A model generated the notes under the pieces. That model made no database searches and was not told the DNA's origin. It saw nothing but the letters and a program-made list of their open reading frames with translations. The position numbers and the translations under genes were made by a program. Positions 1 through 8,140 of a stretch of 64,000 nt of DNA are shown here, piece by piece. The DNA comes from Propionibacteriaceae bacterium (GTDB lineage Bacteria > Actinomycetota > Actinomycetes > Propionibacteriales > Propionibacteriaceae): contig WRIJ01000003.1 of assembly GCA_009782785.1 (NCBI GenBank), positions 1 through 64,000 of the forward strand. Reading direction: 5' to 3'. The first letter of the stretch is position 1. Each line of letters opens with the position of its first letter.

Positions 1-145
1 GGAGCACTGCGAGTCGCCCTAGCGGGCTCCGCAGCACCACGACGCAGGTTGAGCGGAGAGTGCGCTTGCGCACTATCCCGAAACCAAGGAAGTGGTTGAC
101 GAACGAAGTGAGGAGCACAGGCTCCGCGACTCGCAGGGGTCCAGG
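1..145 (+). repeat. Mosaic intergenic repeat, one 81-bp unit
   Basis: Non-coding. Positions 35-115 carry one copy of the 81-base unit that begins CACCACGACGCAGG and ends GAACGAAGTGAGGAG; it is also found at 11196-11357 and 30634-30795. The unit contains the tight hairpin GTGCGC-TT-GCGCAC. It is flanked by a GC-rich arm (GAGTCGCCCTAGCGGGCTCC) and by GGCTCCGCGACTCGCAG, as at the other copies. The left end is cut by the window edge. Confidence 0.85.
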
Positions 146-262
146 CTAGTGATCCACCACAATGACCGAGTCTGTCAATGCTCACGATCCACCGACTGTC
201 ACCACTGTGGTGGACCAAGTATCTGGATTCCTTCGCGACTTCGCGCAGAATGACAGTGGTGG
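120..262. repeat. Second mosaic repeat segment downstream of coaE
   Basis: Non-coding stretch with the words TCCAGGCTAGTGATC, ACCACAATGACCGAGTCTG and CGCGACTTCGCGCAGAATGACAG. Close relatives of these words occur at 36860-37340 and 44748-44790. It therefore belongs to the same intergenic repeat family, here fused directly to the 81-base type on its left. It lies just downstream of the coaE stop and its hairpins could act as a terminator; that role is inference. Confidence 0.7.
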
Positions 263-268
263 GTAGTC

Positions 269-922
269 CTAGATATCCTCGCCAATGAGGAAGGATGTTC
301 TCTCGTCATTGGTACGGAAGTTCAATCCTTTGGTGAGAACTGTATCCATCCACTGATTCACTTGGGCAGCGAGGTCTTCAGGGGTGCGGGACCCATCGAA
401 GACAAAATCGGCAGCAGCAAGGCGTACCTCATCATCGATTTGTGCCGTGATCCGCCCCCAGGCTTCCTCTTCATCCATTCCACGACCATCAACAAGTCGA
501 GCGACACGTACTTCGGGGGAAGCATCCACCACGATGACAGTGTCGAATGCCTCTGGTCCAGCAACCTCAACAAGCAGTGGAATAGCATGGACAACAAGTT
601 TGTCCCCGCGAGACTCAGCCTCAAAATCAATGCGTTGACCTTCACTGATCACGCGTGGATGGATGATGTTTTCTAGCTGTTCACGGGCTTGATCATCATC
701 ACCGAAGACGCGCTTCGCCACCAAAGAACGATTAAGAGTGCCATCCTCGTGAAGAACATCTCCGAAAGTATCAACGATCTCCTGGAGCCCCGGGGTCCCT
801 GGGGCTACCACTTCACGAGACAGGATGTCATAGTCAATAACTTCGACCCCACGCTCAGCAAAGGCCTGGCTCGCTACCGACTTCCCTGCAGCGATGCCAC
901 CAGTTAAGCCGACCCTAATCAT
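269..922 (-). CDS. coaE: Dephospho-CoA kinase
   Basis: 217 residues. CoaE phosphorylates the 3'-hydroxyl of dephospho-CoA, the last step of coenzyme A synthesis, in the cytoplasm. The N-terminus MIRVGLTGGIAAGKS contains the P-loop at residues 8-15, and HPRV near residue 88 lies in the substrate-binding region usual for CoaE. The core is complete. About 20 extra residues follow the last helix (GLNFRTNDE...), slightly longer than the family norm. It lies 18 bases downstream of rpsA, as in many actinobacteria, so the two are probably co-transcribed. Confidence 0.95.
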   Translation of the reverse strand: MIRVGLTGGIAAGKSVASQAFAERGVEVIDYDILSREVVAPGTPGLQEIVDTFGDVLHEDGTLNRSLVAKRVFGDDDQAREQLENIIHPRVISEGQRIDFEAESRGDKLVVHAIPLLVEVAGPEAFDTVIVVDASPEVRVARLVDGRGMDEEEAWGRITAQIDDEVRLAAADFVFDGSRTPEDLAAQVNQWMDTVLTKGLNFRTNDERTSFLIGEDI

Positions 923-940
923 GGAAACTCTTTTCGACCC

Positions 941-2401
941 TTAGGAGGCTGGTTCTTCGTCGCCCAATTGCTCCTTGAACGCCTGGAGAGCTTCATCTGT
1001 TGCCAGCGTTGGTTCTGCTTGCGCCTGAGGCTCACCTGTGGTGTATGTTGCCGCAGTCATTTCTTCAACGACAGCTTCCTGATCGGCTTCACCCGCTTCT
1101 TGAGCTTGCTTCTTGTGAGCCTCCCACAGTTCGCGAGCTTGGGTCCACTGTTCTTCCCAAGCAGCCTGTTGCTCTTCGTACCCTGGCTTCCATTCATTAG
1201 TTTCAGCATCGAAACCTTCAGGATAGATGTAGTTGCCTTCAGCATCATAAGAGTTGGCCATGCCATAGAGGCTCGGATCAAAGTCATCGGCGACAACATC
1301 GACACCTTCATTAGCTTGTTTGAGTGAGAGGGATACTCGACGGCGTTCCAGGTCAATATCAATGATCTTCACCATGACAGCATCGTCAACGGCCACTACT
1401 TGCTCAGGGATTTCGACATGGCGCTCGGCAAGTTCTGACACGTGAACGAGTCCCTCAATACCTTCAGCTACGCGCACAAAAGCACCAAAGGGTACGAGTT
1501 TGGTGACTGTTCCTGGAGCGATTTGCCCAATCTGGTTGAGGCGAGCAAAGGTTTGCCACGGATCTTCTTGAGTGGATTTCAACGACAGTGATACGCGCTC
1601 ACGATCCATTTCAACCGAAAGGACCTCAACAGTGACCTCCTGGCCGATCTCTACCACTTCAGAGGGATGATCGATGTGTTTCCATGACAGTTCGGACACG
1701 TGCACCAAACCGTCAACACCGCCAAGATCAACAAAGGCACCGAAGTTGACGATGGAGGAGACGACACCCTTGCGGATTTGGCCCTTGGTGAGGTTGTTGA
1801 GGAAGGTCGAGCGTACCTCGGACTGGGTTTGCTCCAACCATGCTCGACGCGACAGAACCACATTGTTGCGATTCTTATCAAGCTCAATGATTTTTGCTTC
1901 CAATTCCGCGTTCATGTACGGTGACAGATCGCGTACGCGCCTCATCTCCACCAACGATGCTGGAAGGAAGCCCCGCAAACCGATGTCAACAATGAGGCCG
2001 CCCTTGACAACCTCGATCACCCGCCCGGTGACCATGCCGTCTTCTTCTTTAATCTTCTCGATCGTTCCCCAAGCGCGTTCGTACTGGGCACGTTTCTTCG
2101 AGAGGATGAGGCGTCCTTCTTTATCTTCCTTCTGTTGGACGAGAGCTTCGACCTGATCGCCAATATTGACTTCTTCGAAAGGATCTACATGATATTTGAT
2201 GGCGAGCTCTTTGACGGGGATGACTCCTTCAGTCTTGTATCCCACATCGAGGAGAACCTCGTCTTTGTCTACCTTGACAACAATGCCGGTGACAATATCG
2301 CCATCATTGAAGTTTTTGAGTGTTGAATCGATTGCGTCGAGAAAATCCTGGTCTGAACCGAGGTCGTCAATCGCGATAGGGGCTTGCGCCGTTGATGTCA
2401 T
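941..2401 (-). CDS. rpsA: 30S ribosomal protein S1
   Basis: 486 residues. S1 binds mRNA on the small ribosomal subunit and helps initiation. Four S1/OB-fold repeats are visible, starting near residues 35 (GDIVTGIVVKVDKDEVLLDV), 122 (GMVTGRVIEVVKGGLIVDIG), 208 (GQIRKGVVSSIVNFGAFVDL) and 293 (GQIAPGTVTKLVPFGAFVRV). The C-terminal 110 residues are acidic and low in complexity. Four repeats and this length are typical for actinobacterial S1; the Escherichia coli protein has six. The ATG at 2401 has only a weak purine-rich stretch upstream. Confidence 0.96.
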   Translation of the reverse strand: MTSTAQAPIAIDDLGSDQDFLDAIDSTLKNFNDGDIVTGIVVKVDKDEVLLDVGYKTEGVIPVKELAIKYHVDPFEEVNIGDQVEALVQQKEDKEGRLILSKKRAQYERAWGTIEKIKEEDGMVTGRVIEVVKGGLIVDIGLRGFLPASLVEMRRVRDLSPYMNAELEAKIIELDKNRNNVVLSRRAWLEQTQSEVRSTFLNNLTKGQIRKGVVSSIVNFGAFVDLGGVDGLVHVSELSWKHIDHPSEVVEIGQEVTVEVLSVEMDRERVSLSLKSTQEDPWQTFARLNQIGQIAPGTVTKLVPFGAFVRVAEGIEGLVHVSELAERHVEIPEQVVAVDDAVMVKIIDIDLERRRVSLSLKQANEGVDVVADDFDPSLYGMANSYDAEGNYIYPEGFDAETNEWKPGYEEQQAAWEEQWTQARELWEAHKKQAQEAGEADQEAVVEEMTAATYTTGEPQAQAEPTLATDEALQAFKEQLGDEEPAS

Positions 2402-2567
2402 TGATGATGACTTTCACAATAGTAATGAGTGGCGCTTGTTCGTGCCGTGGTTAGCATCCTGCTCACTCCATGCCGGAACAGGGCGAATAAGCGCTCACCT
2501 ATCTTAGCGAGGCTGGGGGTCCACAGCAAACAGCCTTCCAAGCCCAGGCTCTTCGTCTGGACACCGC

Positions 2568-2601
2568 TGGTGATGCCGGATTTGGGTGGTCGGCATCACC
2601 A
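2568..2601 (-). terminator. Hairpin downstream of the 2651-3598 gene
   Basis: An 11-base perfect stem (TGGTGATGCCG / CGGCATCACCA) with a 12-base loop lies about 50 bases after the stop of the minus-strand gene at 2651. No T-run follows on either strand, so if it terminates transcription it is of the U-less type common in actinobacteria. It could instead lie in the rpsA leader. Confidence 0.45.
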
Positions 2602-2650
2602 TGCCAGCCACACCCACGGGTAGTGTGTCACCCATAGGAGCTGAAAGTGT

Positions 2651-3598
2651 CTACTGATAATCGGCAGGTGTGATGGTCAAGGTTATTATTTCCTTGGCAT
2701 TTTTATCCAGATATTTTATTTTGAAGGTGATGTTCAAGTCCAGTAGGTCCTTCATGTCACTAGAGTTCGTGAACATGCTTATCACCTCTTTTTTCGTTGC
2801 CTCACGTACTTGTGGTAGTTGCGATGCTGGGAATTGACTCACAGATAAATCCATGATGGTGAAAGTCAAGAGCAGCGTGCGGTCCTCAATTTGCTCCACC
2901 CCATCAAATCGAACATCGTTTTCGATTTGGCCCTTCATCGTTGCGTTCATCACATCAACAGCCAAACCGATGACATCTTTCACCAGTACTAAACTCCCAG
3001 CGGCTTTCTCCAACACCTGTTGCGCATCTTGTGCCTCTTGGGTGGCTGCTTCAATTTCAGCGGTTTGTTTCTCGAGGTCAGCCAGCTTGTTAGCTTTCTC
3101 GGGAACCGTGAATTCCAGGGCCTTCGCTTTCTCGAGTTCGCTCACCAGTTGGTCATAGCTGTCAGGGATCATGTAATCGGTGGCAACAGTGGAATCAATG
3201 ACGGCTGTTGCAACAGTGATCTGCTCGTCGAGTGCTGCTCTGTCTTGTTCATAGGCTGCAACAGAGACATCAAATGTCTCTTTGGCCTCGGCTAGTGCGA
3301 TCTGCTGTGGGCGAATGATGCCGAAGAAAACACCAGCAGCGATACCAGCAACGAGAAGCAGTCCGCCGACCAGCAGTAGTGGCCACATTTTGCACTTCTT
3401 CTTGGGTGGCACATTTGCCGAGGGCATCCCAGGGCTATAGGCGGGCTGGCCCATCACTGGTGGGGGTGCCACTGGAGGTGCTCCCATGGGCTGTGGTGCT
3501 GCCATCGGTTGTGGCATGCTCGGTTGAGGCACTCCCATCGGCTGTGGTGCTCCCACAGGTGGAACAGAGGCAAATGGTGGTTGGTTTGGTGTGCTCAT
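2651..3598 (-). CDS. Membrane-anchored protein with Pro/Met-rich N-terminus
   Basis: 315 residues, family not recognised. Residues 1-65 are a Pro-, Met- and Gln-rich disordered segment with repeated PQPMGxPQ words. A short basic patch (KKKCK) precedes a single transmembrane helix at about residues 72-94. The rest is predicted outside the cell: a Glu/Ala/Gln-rich, probably coiled-coil region (about 100-200) and then a beta-rich domain ending LTITPADYQ. This suggests an N-in, C-out envelope protein. GAGGGG eight bases upstream supports the ATG at 3598. It sits alone between polA and rpsA, and nothing in the context gives a function. Confidence 0.75.
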   Translation of the reverse strand: MSTPNQPPFASVPPVGAPQPMGVPQPSMPQPMAAPQPMGAPPVAPPPVMGQPAYSPGMPSANVPPKKKCKMWPLLLVGGLLLVAGIAAGVFFGIIRPQQIALAEAKETFDVSVAAYEQDRAALDEQITVATAVIDSTVATDYMIPDSYDQLVSELEKAKALEFTVPEKANKLADLEKQTAEIEAATQEAQDAQQVLEKAAGSLVLVKDVIGLAVDVMNATMKGQIENDVRFDGVEQIEDRTLLLTFTIMDLSVSQFPASQLPQVREATKKEVISMFTNSSDMKDLLDLNITFKIKYLDKNAKEIITLTITPADYQ

Positions 3599-3693
3599 AG
3601 GATGCCCCTCGAGAAGAATTATATGATCGGACTCATTCTAGCCCCTTGATGGCCTTGTGTGCCCAGGGGAGTTTCTTTCGAGACTTTTCTACG

Positions 3694-6357
3694 CTAGGAG
3701 TGGGATGCGCCTGCCCAGGTTGGACCAATGCCCACACTCACATCGAGCGGAACACTCAGTTGGGCAGCTTGACCCATCTCACGGCGTACGATCTCTTCGA
3801 GAGTCTCACTCTCCCCTGGTCCCACCTCAAAAATGAGTTCATCGTGCACTTGCAGCAGCATTCGTGACGTTAGGCCAGCCTTCTTCAAGGCAGAATCCAA
3901 TTCCAGCATGGCCACCTTGATAATGTCAGCAGCGGTCCCTTGGATAGGGGCATTGAGAGCCATTCTTTCGGCCATTTCTCGGCGAGTACGATTCGTCGAC
4001 TCCAAATCGGGAAGATAACGCCTTCGACCCAGAATCGTTTCTGTATATCCCGTATGGCGAGCTTCCACAACAACCGATTGGAGATAGTCGCGTACTGAGC
4101 CGAAATGTTCAAAGAAACTCTCCATGAGCACGTTCGCCTCGCCCACCGTGATCTTCAATTGGTTCGACAACCCAAAAGAACTCAACCCATAGGCCAACCC
4201 GTAATTCACAGCCTTCACCCGACTGCGCTGATCAGGAGTCACCTGGTCAGGATCAACACCAAAAACGCGACCAGCCATCACAGTATGAAAATCTTGACCA
4301 GCATTAAAGGCCGCGGTGAGGTATTCATCACCAGAAATATGGGCCATGATTCTCATCTCAATCTGCGAATAATCCGCAGTCAACAGCGCCTCGTACCCCG
4401 GCCCTGGGATGAAACACGTGCGAATCTGGTTTCCAGCGCTCGTTCTAGCTGGAATGTTCTGCAAGTTCGGATCTTGGCTCGACAGCCTCCCCGTGGCTGC
4501 TGCCGTCTGCAGATAGGTGGTATGAATCCGATCCTTCGCAGTGGTGGCTTTGATCAACCCTTCGACACTTTGGCGCAATTTGATGGCGTCACGATGAGCC
4601 ATGAGGTGTGTGAGGAAAGGATGACCTGTTGTGGTCAGCAGGTGATCGAGCGCTTCCGCATCTGTGGTGTGCCCACTCTTGGTTTTACGAGTCTTTGGCA
4701 TCCCCAATTCTTCAAAGAGTACGACCTGGAGCTGTTTGGGTGAAGAGAGATTGATTTCGTGACCTATAGCTTCAAAAGCACTACTTTGGGCTTGGATGAC
4801 TGCCGAATCAAACTGCTGGTGCAGGTTGTTGAGTTGACTGGGATCAACCCCGATCCCGGCGTACTCCATCGAGGCCAGAACGCGTGTGAGTGGCAATTCC
4901 ACTTGTGTACAGAGGTCTGCTGCACCCTTATCGGATATTTCCTTATTCAGCGGGACACTGATGTCTGCAATAGTACGAGCATGGATCCCAGCTGTTTGTG
5001 AAGCAGAATCCACCTCGAAGTTGAAGGCGGGTTGATCATCGGCATTTTCTTCGGTGAGCGTACGTCCCAAGTATCTTTCCGACAAGCTGCCCAGATCAAG
5101 ATTGCGCCGATCCGGGTTCGCTAAATAGGCAGCAATCTGGGTGTCACAGGTTACGCCAGCAAGGTCCCAACCGCGTTCCCATAAGGCAATAAGAGGGGCT
5201 TTGATGTCGTGAACAGTTTTTTCAATGTCTGGGTTTGCTAGCCATTGCGCTAAGGCCTGGGCATCTTCCTGGGTGAGTGTGCTCAGTTCCACACATCCGA
5301 CATTGTCCCCGGTGGCGATGCCGACAGATTCGACACTCCAATTTCCTCTGCCCCACTGCCCTAAAAAGTCCACTGCTCCAGACGTTGATGCGTGACTGGT
5401 CAGCCAGGATGTCAATGTTCCCGGTTCAATAGTCTCTATTGCGGTGGTGGTGTGGACTACCTGTTCGGTCTCACGTACCTCGAAAATCTCTGAGACTCGG
5501 GCTCGCAGAGCTCTGAACTGCAGGAGATCGAAGAGTTGGTTGACTGCCGCCATATCCACCTCACCACGAGTGAGTTCACTGACATCCACAGGCAAGTTGA
5601 GGTCGCGAAGGAGATGATTGAGTCTCCTATTGCGGTGAACATCATCGATGTGGGCCCTCAAGGATTCACCGGCCTTACCTGGAACTTGGTCTGCTCGACG
5701 AAGAAGATTCTCTAAACCGTCGTACTCTTTCAACCACTTGGCTGCAGTTTTAGGCCCCACCCCTGGTACACCAGGAAGATTATCTGAGGTCTCCCCCACT
5801 AAAGCAGCCAACTCGGGATATCGCCTAGGGGGAACACCGTGTTTGTCTTCCACAGCTTGGGGTGTCATTCGCTGTGTCTCATTGCGCCCCGGATACAACA
5901 CTGTCACACCATCGGTAATCAACTGGAAGGTGTCGCGGTCTCCTGATGCGATAAGTACCTCCATGTCTTTGAGCCTGCCCTGGTGTGCCCACGTGGCGAT
6001 GATGTCATCGGCTTCATAATCGTCCACATCTATGTGAGAAATATTGAGTGCGTCCAGAAACTCTTTGATGAGTTCCACTTGGCCGAGGAACTCTGGTGGG
6101 GTTGCCCCGCGATTGGCTTTATATTCACTGTACTCGCGCGTACGGAAGGTCGTACGTGATCGATCAAAAGCAACACCGATATGGGTGGGTTGTTCGCTGC
6201 GAATAGTTCCCAACAGCAAGGTAGCAAACCCGTAAACAGCGTTCGTGTATTGCCCTGTAGACGTGGTGAAGGATTCGAGCGGATAACCATAGAAGGCCCG
6301 AAAAGCCAGTGAATAACCGTCGACGAGTAGGAGCTTGTCTTGTGGTTGCGTCATCAC
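3694..6357 (-). CDS. polA: DNA polymerase I
   Basis: 887 residues. Pol I processes Okazaki fragments and fills repair gaps. The 5'-nuclease domain is residues 1-290 (LLLVDGYSLAFRAF, the DDYEADD cluster, LPGVPGVGPKTAAKWL). Residues 300-490 are a degenerate 3'-5' exonuclease fold in which the DxE motif is replaced by AVDFLGQ, so proofreading is probably lost, as in Taq and mycobacterial enzymes. The polymerase domain has motif A (ADYSQIEMRIMAHIS), motif B (RSRVKAVNYGLAYG) and motif C (QVHDELIFEV). The GTG at 6357 overlaps the stop of the upstream response regulator (GTGATGA), with an ATG one codon further in. Confidence 0.97.
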   Translation of the reverse strand: MMTQPQDKLLLVDGYSLAFRAFYGYPLESFTTSTGQYTNAVYGFATLLLGTIRSEQPTHIGVAFDRSRTTFRTREYSEYKANRGATPPEFLGQVELIKEFLDALNISHIDVDDYEADDIIATWAHQGRLKDMEVLIASGDRDTFQLITDGVTVLYPGRNETQRMTPQAVEDKHGVPPRRYPELAALVGETSDNLPGVPGVGPKTAAKWLKEYDGLENLLRRADQVPGKAGESLRAHIDDVHRNRRLNHLLRDLNLPVDVSELTRGEVDMAAVNQLFDLLQFRALRARVSEIFEVRETEQVVHTTTAIETIEPGTLTSWLTSHASTSGAVDFLGQWGRGNWSVESVGIATGDNVGCVELSTLTQEDAQALAQWLANPDIEKTVHDIKAPLIALWERGWDLAGVTCDTQIAAYLANPDRRNLDLGSLSERYLGRTLTEENADDQPAFNFEVDSASQTAGIHARTIADISVPLNKEISDKGAADLCTQVELPLTRVLASMEYAGIGVDPSQLNNLHQQFDSAVIQAQSSAFEAIGHEINLSSPKQLQVVLFEELGMPKTRKTKSGHTTDAEALDHLLTTTGHPFLTHLMAHRDAIKLRQSVEGLIKATTAKDRIHTTYLQTAAATGRLSSQDPNLQNIPARTSAGNQIRTCFIPGPGYEALLTADYSQIEMRIMAHISGDEYLTAAFNAGQDFHTVMAGRVFGVDPDQVTPDQRSRVKAVNYGLAYGLSSFGLSNQLKITVGEANVLMESFFEHFGSVRDYLQSVVVEARHTGYTETILGRRRYLPDLESTNRTRREMAERMALNAPIQGTAADIIKVAMLELDSALKKAGLTSRMLLQVHDELIFEVGPGESETLEEIVRREMGQAAQLSVPLDVSVGIGPTWAGASHS

Positions 6358-6959
6358 TGAGGGTCCTGCGATGGGCGGCCATGGTTGATGACCCCTTGAG
6401 CTACCTCACGCATCGGCTTGCGCATGTCCATGGCTGTTTTTTGTATCCAACGAAATGCTTCAGCTTCACTGATTCCGAGCCCCTCTTGGAGGAGTCCTTT
6501 AGCTTGGTCAACAATTTTGCGAGAGGCGAGACGCTCCTCCAAGTCACTGACTTCTGCTTCGACTGTCATGATCTGTGAATATCGGGCATGGGCGAGTTCG
6601 ATGGCCGGAATCACATCAGAGGCATCGAAGGGTTTCACGACGTACGCCATTGCTCCAGCGCGACTAGCTCGGTCAATAAGTTCACGCTGCGAAAAAGCGG
6701 TAAGCATGACGACGGGTGCAATACGTTCTTCGGTAATGACTTCGGCAGCAGTGATCCCGTCCATCTTGGGCATCTTGACATCCATGATGACTATGTCAGG
6801 GTTGAGTTGGCGGGCTAAGGCTATGGCTTCTTCACCGTCGCCTGCTTGAGCTACGACGTTGTAGCCTGATTCTTCGAGAAGCTCAACCAAATCCAGTCGA
6901 ATGAGTGCCTCATCCTCGGCAATGAGGACCCTCATGGTTTCGGGAGTGTTTTCTTTCAC
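6354..6959 (-). CDS. pdtaR: ANTAR-domain response regulator (PdtaR-like)
   Basis: 201 residues. PdtaR-type regulators are phosphorylated by a histidine kinase and bind paired hairpins in RNA to prevent termination. The receiver domain (about 10-125) has the acidic pocket EDE at 15-17, the phospho-acceptor Asp60 in IVIMDVKMP, and a conserved Lys in VVKPFDA. The ANTAR domain follows (IVDQAKGLLQ ... WIQKTAMDMRKPMREVA). The gene directly precedes polA, close to the Rv1626-polA arrangement of M. tuberculosis, and the GTGA overlap suggests translational coupling. The cognate kinase is not in the window. Met9 is an alternative start. Confidence 0.92.
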   Translation of the reverse strand: MKENTPETMRVLIAEDEALIRLDLVELLEESGYNVVAQAGDGEEAIALARQLNPDIVIMDVKMPKMDGITAAEVITEERIAPVVMLTAFSQRELIDRASRAGAMAYVVKPFDASDVIPAIELAHARYSQIMTVEAEVSDLEERLASRKIVDQAKGLLQEGLGISEAEAFRWIQKTAMDMRKPMREVAQGVINHGRPSQDPQ

Positions 6960-7064
6960 CTTGTCATCTTCTCATTTCGAGGTCTGCGAGACAAGAGACT
7001 AGGCCTTGTGGCAGAATGGTGGGTCGATTCTCGGTATGAAAGATTTTCTTCAGTTTCGAGAGTT

Positions 7065-7147
7065 GCCCAAGTGGCGGAATGGCAGACGCAGTCGACTCAA
7101 ACTCGGCCGTCCTTACGGACGTGGGGGTTCAACTCCCCCCTTGGGCA
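7065..7147 (+). tRNA. tRNA-Leu (CAA)
   Basis: A complete cloverleaf with acceptor stem GCCCAAG/CTTGGGC, anticodon stem GTCGA/TCGGC, anticodon CAA in the loop CTCAAAC, a long variable arm (GTCCTTACGGAC) and T-arm GGGGGTTCAACTCCCCC. It reads TTG leucine codons. The discriminator base is A; the CCA end is not fully encoded. It is transcribed towards the two small membrane-protein genes downstream. Confidence 0.96.
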
Positions 7148-7152
7148 CCGAA

Positions 7153-7166
7153 GGCACTTTGGTGCC
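7153..7166 (+). terminator. Short hairpin after tRNA-Leu
   Basis: GGCAC-TTTG-GTGCC, starting six bases after the tRNA. It has a five-base stem and no T-run. It may help 3' processing or terminate the tRNA transcript before the next gene. Confidence 0.35.
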
Positions 7167-7190
7167 CCGCAGGCACTAGGATGTCGTTTC

Positions 7191-7625
7191 ATGAGTGCAC
7201 GCAGGAAAATCAGCGACGTACCTTCTCTTGATTCCCTGCATGTTGGCCCTCAAGAAATCATCCCAAGCTATCCGGGAACCCAGCCGTCCCAGGTGCTCTC
7301 TGCTCCAAAGTCAAAGAAAATCAAAGGGTCCTCATCCAGGACTCTGAGCAAAACTGGGCGCAAGAAGAAGAAGCAACTGCGTTCAACTCTTCGCAACACG
7401 TTATGGATTGGAGCTTTCCTTCTCGCTGTGTGGGCTGGGTTCGCACTGATTGAGGCCGTGGTGGAATCAGTGGTTGATGGCTGGTTTAGACGTGACTCCA
7501 TTATTGCCTTGTGTCTGATACTTCTCTTCGCGAGCGCTGCAGTCTGGGCACTAGGATCAGCTAAAGTCGAAGATTTCTTGTCCAGGAGAAATGCCAAGAA
7601 GAGTAACCCCAAGGAAGGATCCTGA
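7191..7625 (+). CDS. Small two-helix membrane protein
   Basis: 144 residues, family not recognised. The N-terminal 70 residues are polar and basic with a cluster of Lys and Arg (KKIKGSSSRTLSKTGRKKKK). Two hydrophobic helices follow at about 71-93 and 100-122, then a basic tail (SRRNAKKSNPK). The reading frame stays open to 7008, but that would run through the tRNA, so the ATG at 7191 (MSARRKISDV) is chosen. The stop is two bases from the ATG of the next gene, so the pair is surely co-transcribed. Confidence 0.7.
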   Translation: MSARRKISDVPSLDSLHVGPQEIIPSYPGTQPSQVLSAPKSKKIKGSSSRTLSKTGRKKKKQLRSTLRNTLWIGAFLLAVWAGFALIEAVVESVVDGWFRRDSIIALCLILLFASAAVWALGSAKVEDFLSRRNAKKSNPKEGS

Positions 7626-7627
7626 AC

Positions 7628-8140
7628 ATGAGTGAGACCGATTCTTTGCCCACACGCTGGTACCACTACGTACGTGCAGCAATCAACTGGATCAACTTGT
7701 CCACACTGTTTGGTTTATTTATTGCGTACCTTGGCAGGGCCAAAGTCACTAAGGGGCCCCAGCAGCTCATTTTGGCCGATGGCTACCGTTTCTCCTTCCC
7801 CATTGCGAGTGCATTCACCGTCGGAAACGTCATCATTACTGCGTCAACCTTCACCCGTTTCACTTCCCGCCTTCCCCAAGGTCTCGCTCATGAAGCCCGA
7901 CATTCCACCCAGTGGGCGATCACAGGGCCACTCTTCCTGCCGCTGTATATCCTTGCGATGGGTATCAGTTGGCTTCGCACCCGTGACCGCGCAGCGTGGA
8001 ATCCTTTCGAGGTTCTCGCTGGACTCGAAGACGGCGGGTACAAACGTTTCGAAAAAGCGACACCACCTGAGCCTTCGCAAGCAGAGAATCGTCTTAGCGA
8101 CGTCACCCCACCGAACACACCGACGATAAATCGTCTGTGA
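7628..8140 (+). CDS. Membrane protein with HExxH-like motif (HEARH)
   Basis: 170 residues, family not firmly recognised. Residues 88-95 read HEARHSTQ, a zincin-style HExxH followed by Gln, placed just before a hydrophobic helix (GPLFLPLYILAMGISWL, 100-116). A weaker hydrophobic stretch is at about 20-35. This looks like a short membrane-associated metallopeptidase-like fold, but no third zinc ligand can be identified and activity is unproven. The gene begins two bases after the preceding small membrane protein. Its last 38 bases overlap the converging LCP gene, which constrains both C-termini. Confidence 0.7.
   Translation: MSETDSLPTRWYHYVRAAINWINLSTLFGLFIAYLGRAKVTKGPQQLILADGYRFSFPIASAFTVGNVIITASTFTRFTSRLPQGLAHEARHSTQWAITGPLFLPLYILAMGISWLRTRDRAAWNPFEVLAGLEDGGYKRFEKATPPEPSQAENRLSDVTPPNTPTINRL

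Noticed and set aside
4105-4743. Plus-strand open frame of 212 codons
   Set aside because: It lies antisense inside the polymerase domain of polA and has no ribosome-binding site or recognisable domain.
7008-7190. Upstream extension of the small membrane protein gene
   Set aside because: It would translate through tRNA-Leu(CAA).
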